Part shown: one piece after another, positions 1 to 4,094 of the stretch
How positions within the stretch are numbered: the stretch's first letter is position 1
How the letters are laid out: each line of letters opens with the position of its first letter
DNA from: Pirellulales bacterium
GTDB lineage: Bacteria; Planctomycetota; Planctomycetia; Pirellulales; Thermoguttaceae
Assembly: GCA_030642635.1 (NCBI GenBank)
Contig: DAOWNK010000057.1
Location: 1-14,596, forward strand
DNA length: 14,596 nucleotides
Reading direction: 5' to 3'
Notes under the pieces: generated by a model
Told to the model about the DNA's origin: nothing
What the model saw: only the letters and a program-made list of their open reading frames with translations
Database searches by the model: none
Program-made: the position numbers and the translations under genes

Positions 1-40
1 ACTGTTCGGGAGATTCCCAACAACATTTCGAACTTACCAT
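1..40 (-). CDS. Possible 5' end of a gene leaving the left edge
   Basis: On the minus strand an ATG at 40-38 is preceded by a strong Shine-Dalgarno sequence GGAGGAG (53-47) with a 6-nt spacer, and the frame stays open for the 13 codons to the edge (M-V-S-S-K-C-C-W-E-S-P-E-Q). An in-frame ATG at 55 and a different-frame ATG at 26 (M-L-L-G-I-S-R-T) are alternatives. It would be the next gene after pheA on the same strand. The product cannot be recognised from so few residues. The ribosome binding site is the only real evidence. Confidence 0.3.
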   Translation of the reverse strand, partial: MVSSKCCWESPEQ

Positions 41-162
41 CCTTGGCTCCTCCATTGTGCGGCTTGTTTTGAAACCGCAGCATGATGGAAGAGCCTTTTT
101 TAGTGTATACCAATTATCGCTGTTTTTTCAGAAAGTGCAGATTTACAAAACTCCTTTCGTGT

Positions 163-236
163 ATAAAGCCGCGACCGGTGGTCGCGGTTGTGCATGTTGT
201 TTATATGCTATTCGCGACCACCGGTCGCGGCTTTAT
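163..236. repeat. Paired-hairpin inverted repeat downstream of pheA (family A)
   Basis: Two perfect 24-bp arms (163-186 and 213-236) are inverted around a 26-bp spacer. Each arm is a 7-bp foot (ATAAAGC) followed by a local hairpin CGCGACC, a 3-nt loop (GGT or ACC), and GGTCGCG. The whole could fold either as one long stem or as two small hairpins. It ends 11 bp past the pheA stop codon, so it could also act as a transcription terminator, but no T-run follows on either strand. The remaining bases from 41 to 246 show no gene. Confidence 0.85.
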
Positions 237-246
237 GAAAATCTAC

Positions 247-1380
247 CTATTCTTTCACAGCAGTGGCTGGGAACGAGCCGAGTATCTCCAGCCGTAATGC
301 CTTCTGATCGAGCGCCGTTACCGAACGCTGCACCTTTGCATCGCTTAGGTGTCCTTCCATCTCGATAAAAAACAGGTAGGTGCGATCTGAGCCGGGGATC
401 GGAAACGATTCGATCCAGGTCAGGTTTACTTTGTTTCGCTTGAAGATATTCATCGCATCGGCCAGTGCACCGGGTCGATGTTCCACCTGGAACAGTAAGG
501 CGGTGCGGTCGTTGCCGGTCGGTTCCGCAGACTCTGCTCCGATGACGGCGAATCGTGTGGTATTGCCCGGATTGTCTTCGATCATCTCGGCCAATACGTC
601 CAGTGCATAGTGCACGCCCGCCTGTAGGCTTGCGATGGCCGCCGCCCCGGGCTTTTCCTTGGCCAACTGCGCAGCAGTTGAGGTGCTCGTGACCTCGACG
701 GTCCTGGCGTCCGGCAGGTGCTTTGCCAACCAGTTGCGACACTGCGAGAGCGCCTGCGGCCGGCTGTAAATCTCCTTTATCTCCTCTCGCGGACAATTCC
801 CTAACAGTGTGTGATGGATCGCCATCTCGACCTGGCCGCAGACTTTGACCGGCATTCGGGTGAACATATCCAGCGTGTCGGCGATCCGACCGTCGGTCGA
901 GTTTTCAACAGGCACGATGCCGAAGTCAGACTGACCGCAGTTGACCTCCTCGAAGACGGCCGGGATGCTGCCGACCGGGATGAACTCTACGCCTTGACCG
1001 AACCGGTGCAACGCCGCTAAGTGACTGTAACTGTATAAAGGACCAAGGAAGGCCACACGTATCTGTTGAACCAGCGAGCGGCAACCGCTTAGCACCTCGC
1101 GAAAGACCGCTCGAACCGTTCGCTTCGGCATCGGCCCACGGCTGCTCTCGACCAAGCCGGCCAGCACATCTTCCTCCTGCCCGGCGGCCACGGCGGTCGG
1201 GACGACCGATTCGCCCTGTTGGGCCATTTTCAGGACAAGCTTGGCCCTTTCTTGAAGCGCATCGAGCAACTCGCGGTCGAGCCGGTTGAGCATTGATTTC
1301 GGGTCGGTCCGGCCGGTTATACGTTTGGCCGACGTTTTTTTTGCCCGGCCGGTCTTTTTTTTCACTGTCTTTTTGACCAT
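247..1380 (-). CDS. pheA: PheA-type chorismate mutase/prephenate dehydratase (P-protein)
   Basis: This 377-residue protein has the layout of the bifunctional enzyme that makes phenylpyruvate from chorismate through prephenate, the committed branch to phenylalanine in the cytoplasm. A Lys/Arg-rich tail (2-24) comes first, then a helical AroQ-like chorismate mutase region (about 27-106). The prephenate dehydratase domain (about 108-285) shows FLGPLYSYSH, VPVENS (156-161), YSRPQALSQC and the catalytic TTRF (274-277). A C-terminal ACT domain (about 292-370) follows, with PGAL at 303-306. The dehydratase half is convincing. In the mutase half several residues used by the E. coli enzyme are replaced (see findings), and the phenylalanine-binding ESRP motif of the ACT domain reads ESFP (324-327). 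The ATG at 1380 is the only start, because an in-frame stop lies just upstream; no well-placed Shine-Dalgarno is seen. The gene is divergent from dnaK. Confidence 0.93.
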   Translation of the reverse strand: MVKKTVKKKTGRAKKTSAKRITGRTDPKSMLNRLDRELLDALQERAKLVLKMAQQGESVVPTAVAAGQEEDVLAGLVESSRGPMPKRTVRAVFREVLSGCRSLVQQIRVAFLGPLYSYSHLAALHRFGQGVEFIPVGSIPAVFEEVNCGQSDFGIVPVENSTDGRIADTLDMFTRMPVKVCGQVEMAIHHTLLGNCPREEIKEIYSRPQALSQCRNWLAKHLPDARTVEVTSTSTAAQLAKEKPGAAAIASLQAGVHYALDVLAEMIEDNPGNTTRFAVIGAESAEPTGNDRTALLFQVEHRPGALADAMNIFKRNKVNLTWIESFPIPGSDRTYLFFIEMEGHLSDAKVQRSVTALDQKALRLEILGSFPATAVKE

Positions 1381-1419
1381 TGTGTGTAATAAGGGAAGAA
1401 CAAACTCCTAAACCATCTC

Positions 1420-1448
1420 CTTGTACTGTTGAGGCATTGATGTGTCAA
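1420..1448 (-). promoter_or_regulatory. Candidate sigma-70 promoter of pheA
   Basis: On the minus strand a perfect -35 box TTGACA (1448-1443) is followed after 17 bp by TACAAG (1425-1420), which matches 4 of 6 bases of the -10 consensus. Transcription would start near 1413, giving a leader of about 33 nt. This rests on motif match and spacing alone. Confidence 0.4.
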
Positions 1449-1461
1449 CCACACACGGAAA

Positions 1462-1528
1462 TTTGACGCGACTGCCATTATGGCAGTGTGCCGATTGGGT
1501 GAATATCGTCCGCGTCAAAAATGGCAGT
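1462..1528. promoter_or_regulatory. Palindromic operator candidate between pheA and dnaK
   Basis: A perfect palindrome ACTGCCA-TTA-TGGCAGT (1471-1487) is flanked by TTTGACGCG (1462-1470). An inverted copy of the flank, CGCGTCAAA, lies at 1511-1519, and a third half-site TGGCAGT follows at 1522-1528, 41 bp (about four helical turns) after the second. The cluster lies 14 bp upstream of the pheA -35 box and about 200 bp upstream of dnaK, so one regulator could act on either gene. It is not the CIRCE sequence bound by HrcA. The regulator is unknown. Confidence 0.45.
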
Positions 1529-1593
1529 CCGATAGTGTGGTATTGAGCCGATGGCCCAAAAATTTGCCGCGTGAATCGACGCAACCTGTTGTA

Positions 1594-1644
1594 CTACAAG
1601 ATGTTATGGTTAATTCCCCATGTCCGATACCGGACCGGCATGGG
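1594..1644 (+). promoter_or_regulatory. Heat-shock-promoter-like motif and hairpin upstream of dnaK
   Basis: CCCCATGT (1616-1623) matches the RpoH (sigma-32) -10 consensus CCCCATNT. A weak -35-like CTACAA lies at 1594-1599, 16 bp upstream, and matches 4 of 6 bases of CTTGAA. The same bases begin a hairpin: CCCATG (1617-1622) and TCCG (1623-1626) pair with CGGA (1631-1634) and CATGGG (1639-1644), leaving CCGG as a bulge. A promoter and a transcribed hairpin cannot both use these bases, so at most one reading is right. The weak -35 keeps confidence low. Confidence 0.22.
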
Positions 1645-1658
1645 CTTTGCTGATAAAA

Positions 1659-1683
1659 GTCGTAAATTGTCGTAACATATTAT
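1659..1683 (+). promoter_or_regulatory. GTCGTAA direct repeats before an AT-rich -10-like box
   Basis: GTCGTAA occurs at 1659-1665 and again at 1669-1675, exactly 10 bp (one helical turn) apart, followed by TATTAT at 1678-1683. Same-face direct repeats next to a -10-like box are a common arrangement for an activator or repressor site. No matching -35 box is seen at normal spacing. Start of transcription here would give a dnaK leader of roughly 35-40 nt. Confidence 0.3.
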
Positions 1684-1713
1684 AGGACGATGTTCCTTTG
1701 TGATAATAACTCT

Positions 1714-1720
1714 AAAGGAG
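1714..1720 (+). promoter_or_regulatory. Ribosome binding site of dnaK
   Basis: AAAGGAG lies 6 nt before the dnaK ATG. It is one of the two strongest Shine-Dalgarno sequences in the window and fixes the start codon. Confidence 0.85.
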
Positions 1721-1726
1721 TAACAA

Positions 1727-3634
1727 ATGGCTGAAGGCGAAAAAATCATCGGAATTGACCTCGGAACAACAAACTCTGTGGTTGCCGTGATGGAAGGAAA
1801 GGATGCGAAAGTCATACCAAACCCTGAAGGCAACCGGTTAACACCTAGCGTGGTTGCTTATACCGATAAAGAAGAGACCTTAGTCGGCGAGCCTGCCAGA
1901 CGCCAGGCCGTGACCAACCCGACGCGGACCGTATCCTCAATCAAGCGGTTCATGGGCCGGCGGCACAACGAGGTGGCTTCGGAAGAGAAGATCGTGCCGT
2001 ACAAGATCGTTGGCGGGCCGCAGGACTACGTGAAGGTAGACATTGACGGCAAGGAACACACGCCGCCTGAAATCTCCGCGTTGACCTTGCGCAAGCTAAA
2101 GGAGTCGGCCGAGGCATACCTGGGTCATAAGATAAACAAGGCGGTGATTACCGTGCCGGCATATTTTAACGACTCACAACGCCAAGCGACCAAGGACGCC
2201 GGCCAGATCGCTGGGCTGGAAGTCGCCAGGATCATCAACGAGCCGACCGCCGCGTCGCTGGCCTACGGATTGGACAAGAAGAAGGCCGAAAAGATCGCCG
2301 TGTTCGATCTGGGCGGTGGAACGTTCGACGTCTCGGTGCTCGAAGTGGCCGACGGCGTGTTCCGAGTGATCAGCACCAAGGGCGACGGCCACTTGGGCGG
2401 TGACGACTTCGACGATTGCCTGCTCAACTACGTGGCCGACGAGTTCAAAAAAGAGCAGGGAATCGACCTGCGCAAGGACACCATGGCCTTGCAGCGGCTC
2501 CAGGAGGCCTGCGAGAAGGCCAAAAAGGAACTCAGCACTGCACAGTCGACCGACATCAATCTACCGTTTATCACAGCAGATGCAGCCGGACCGAAACACC
2601 TACAAATGAGCATTACCCGTTCGAAGTTCGAGCAGTTGGTCGACCACCTGGTCGAGCGTTGCCGCGGACCGGTCAAGCAGGCGATGGAAGACGCTAAGCT
2701 GGGGCCGAGTGAGATCGACGAGATCGTGTTGGTGGGCGGTTCCACGCGAATCCCGAAGGTTCAGGACCTGGTCAAGGAGATGTTCGGCAAGGACCCGCAC
2801 AAGGGCGTCAATCCCGACGAGGTAGTCGCCGTGGGGGCGGCCATCCAAGGCGGCGTGCTGGCAGGCGACGTAAAGGACGTGCTGCTGCTGGACGTAACGC
2901 CGCTGTCGCTGGGTATCGAAACCCTGGGCGGTGTGATGACCCGACTGGTCGATCGCAACACTACAATCCCAACCGAGCGGAAGCAGGTATTCAGCACCGC
3001 CGAGGACAACCAAATGGCTGTCACGGTGAAGGTATACCAGGGCGAGCGCGAGATGGCCGCCGACAACCGGCTGCTCGGCGAGTTCAACCTCGAGGGCATT
3101 CCGCCCGCACCGCGAGGGGTGCCGCAAATCGAGGTGAAGTTCGACATCGACGCGAACGGCATCCTGAACGTCTCGGCCAAGGACCTCGGCACGCAGAAGG
3201 AGCAAACAGTTCGTATCGAACAGTCCAGCGGGTTGTCGGATGAAGAAATCAAAAATATGCAAGCCGACGCCGAGAAGCACGCCGAGGAAGACAAGAAGAA
3301 ACGCAGCTTGGCCGAGGCGCGAAATCAGGCCGACTCGATGTGCTTCCAACTCGAAAAACTCATCAAGGAACACGAGTCGAAGCTCAACGACGCCGACAAG
3401 GACGCAGTAAATAAGGCGATCGAGAAGACCCGCGAGGCGGCCAAGGGCGACGACCTGGAGAAAATCACCTCGTCTATAAGCGAACTGGAGCAGGCCTCGC
3501 ACGCGCTGAGTAAGTCGCTCTACGAGACGGCCGCACCGCAGCAGCCCAACGACGCAGCACCGGGTGGCGACGGTGAGTCCGCTGGCGGCGACGACGACGC
3601 AATCGATGCCGAGTTCGAGGTGAAAGACTCATAA
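1727..3634 (+). CDS. dnaK: Chaperone DnaK (Hsp70)
   Basis: This 635-residue protein is a full-length DnaK, the ATP-driven chaperone that binds exposed hydrophobic segments of unfolded proteins with DnaJ and GrpE in the cytoplasm. The ATPase domain (about 1-385) shows IDLGTTNS (10-17), VPAYFNDSQRQAT (143-155), NEPTAASLAYG (171-181), DLGGGTFDVS (194-203) and LVGGSTRIP near 337-345. The DVLLLDVTPLSLGIETLGG stretch that follows marks the interdomain linker and start of the substrate-binding domain, followed by the helical lid and an acidic, Gly-rich tail ending AEFEVKDS. The loop around residues 76-115 is the type found in Gram-negative DnaK. dnaJ and grpE are not next to it. The downstream partner is clpB, separated only by the nuclease cassette; DnaK and ClpB work together in disaggregation. 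A paired-hairpin-type repeat begins 3 nt after the stop. Confidence 0.98.
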   Translation: MAEGEKIIGIDLGTTNSVVAVMEGKDAKVIPNPEGNRLTPSVVAYTDKEETLVGEPARRQAVTNPTRTVSSIKRFMGRRHNEVASEEKIVPYKIVGGPQDYVKVDIDGKEHTPPEISALTLRKLKESAEAYLGHKINKAVITVPAYFNDSQRQATKDAGQIAGLEVARIINEPTAASLAYGLDKKKAEKIAVFDLGGGTFDVSVLEVADGVFRVISTKGDGHLGGDDFDDCLLNYVADEFKKEQGIDLRKDTMALQRLQEACEKAKKELSTAQSTDINLPFITADAAGPKHLQMSITRSKFEQLVDHLVERCRGPVKQAMEDAKLGPSEIDEIVLVGGSTRIPKVQDLVKEMFGKDPHKGVNPDEVVAVGAAIQGGVLAGDVKDVLLLDVTPLSLGIETLGGVMTRLVDRNTTIPTERKQVFSTAEDNQMAVTVKVYQGEREMAADNRLLGEFNLEGIPPAPRGVPQIEVKFDIDANGILNVSAKDLGTQKEQTVRIEQSSGLSDEEIKNMQADAEKHAEEDKKKRSLAEARNQADSMCFQLEKLIKEHESKLNDADKDAVNKAIEKTREAAKGDDLEKITSSISELEQASHALSKSLYETAAPQQPNDAAPGGDGESAGGDDDAIDAEFEVKDS

Positions 3635-3637
3635 ATC

Positions 3638-3658
3638 CCCTCTCCCTTCGGGAGAGGG
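3638..3658 (+). repeat. Left hairpin of the nuclease cassette (family G)
   Basis: CCCTCTCCC (3638-3646), loop TTC, GGGAGAGGG (3650-3658) form a perfect 9-bp stem, followed by TGAGGGTG (3659-3666). The hairpin starts 4 bases after the dnaK stop and could slow transcription there, but no T-run follows. Its mate at 4064-4084 is in the opposite orientation. The flank GAGGG (3660-3664) serves as a plausible Shine-Dalgarno for the nuclease gene. Confidence 0.85.
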
Positions 3659-3672
3659 TGAGGGTGTTTCAG

Positions 3673-4041
3673 ATGAAAAGCAACCCACAGCCCACATTCC
3701 CAAAGATGATATCCAGATCGCGCCGGTTGCGTCGTGATGCGACCGTGCCGGAACGGATACTGTGGGGAATGTTGCGAGGCAACCGGCTTGCAGGTCTAAA
3801 ATTCCGTCGCCAACATCCCATAGGTCCGTTTGTGGTGGACTTCTACTGCCATAGTGTTGGCTTGGTGGTGGAAGTTGACGGAATGAGTCACGATGGTCGA
3901 GCCGAGGAGGATTGCAAGCGAACCGAGTATTTACAGCAACAGGGTTTGCGTGTGTTCCGAGTGACGAATGATGACGTATTAGAGGATTTGGAGGCAGTCG
4001 TGCGTGGTATTGCATTGGCGGCTGGAGTGGAGTTTGAGTAG
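3673..4041 (+). CDS. DUF559/Vsr-like PD-(D/E)xK endonuclease
   Basis: The 122-residue product has the typical DUF559 layout, a restriction-endonuclease-like fold related to Vsr very-short-patch repair nucleases. Visible in order are RRLRRDATVPERILW (17-31), the core GLKFRRQHPIGPFVVDFYC (41-59), VVEVDG (65-70) and an H at 73. Then come the charged helix DGRAEEDCKRTEYL and GLRVFRVTNDDVLEDLE. The aspartate of VVDF (56) and glutamate of VEVDG (67) are the expected metal ligands, so it looks catalytically intact. The ATG at 3673 has GAGGG 8 nt upstream; a GTG at 3658 is possible but lies inside the hairpin and has no room for a ribosome binding site. The substrate is unknown. It may be a repair or mobility enzyme rather than a restriction enzyme, because no methylase is nearby. 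Confidence 0.85.
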   Translation: MKSNPQPTFPKMISRSRRLRRDATVPERILWGMLRGNRLAGLKFRRQHPIGPFVVDFYCHSVGLVVEVDGMSHDGRAEEDCKRTEYLQQQGLRVFRVTNDDVLEDLEAVVRGIALAAGVEFE

Positions 4042-4050
4042 TTTTTGGTT

Positions 4051-4084
4051 CCCCTCACCCCAGCCCTCTCCCAAAGGGAGAGGG
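4051..4084 (+). repeat. Right hairpin of the nuclease cassette (family G)
   Basis: The flank CCCCTCACCCCAG (4051-4063) is followed by CCCTCTCCC (4064-4072), loop AAA, GGGAGAGGG (4076-4084), a perfect 9-bp stem. Its reverse complement matches the left hairpin and flank at 3638-3666 with small differences. The last bases of its right arm are part of the clpB ribosome binding site. Confidence 0.85.
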
Positions 4085-4086
4085 AG
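4082..4086 (+). promoter_or_regulatory. Ribosome binding site of clpB inside a repeat hairpin
   Basis: GGGAG (4082-4086) is 8 nt before the clpB ATG at 4095. Its first three bases are paired in the 9-bp hairpin 4064-4084, so ribosome access depends on whether that hairpin forms. Thus the repeat both supplies and may mask the site. Confidence 0.55.
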
Positions 4087-4094
4087 TATACAAA

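Larger units (their letters stand above)
3637..4086 (+). mobile_element. Putative hairpin-bracketed nuclease cassette
   Basis: One small gene fills the space between two hairpins with identical 9-bp stems. The flanks also match in inverted orientation: TGAGGGTG after the left hairpin and CCCCTCACCCCAG before the right one. The cassette sits exactly in the dnaK-clpB gap, 3 nt after one stop and 9 nt before the next start. By hand count it is about 53% G+C over 3661-4020, while one 60-base clpB line (4921-4980) gives 67%. No transposase is encoded, and no clear target-site duplication was seen outside the hairpins. Mobility is inference. Confidence 0.4.

Noticed and set aside
57..368. Open frames on the plus strand across the left edge, including one across repeat A
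   Set aside because: They read through the family A palindrome and overlap the real 3' end of pheA on the other strand; no ribosome binding site or family resemblance.
1552..1568. Sigma-54-like TGGCCC...TTTGCC upstream of dnaK
   Set aside because: The GG to GC distance is one base longer than the strict -24/-12 spacing, and the TGGCAC core is imperfect.
1381..1726. CIRCE element for HrcA control of dnaK
   Set aside because: I looked for TTAGCACTC and GAGTGCTAA with the usual 9-base spacing and found neither half.
2600..3502. 300-codon open frame antisense to dnaK
   Set aside because: A shadow frame of a GC-biased coding sequence; the dnaK frame is fully conserved and the antisense protein shows no domain signature.
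3638..3658. Intrinsic terminator of dnaK
   Set aside because: The stem is strong but TGAGGGTG, not a T-run, follows; the inverted mate at 4064-4084 makes a repeat element the better description.
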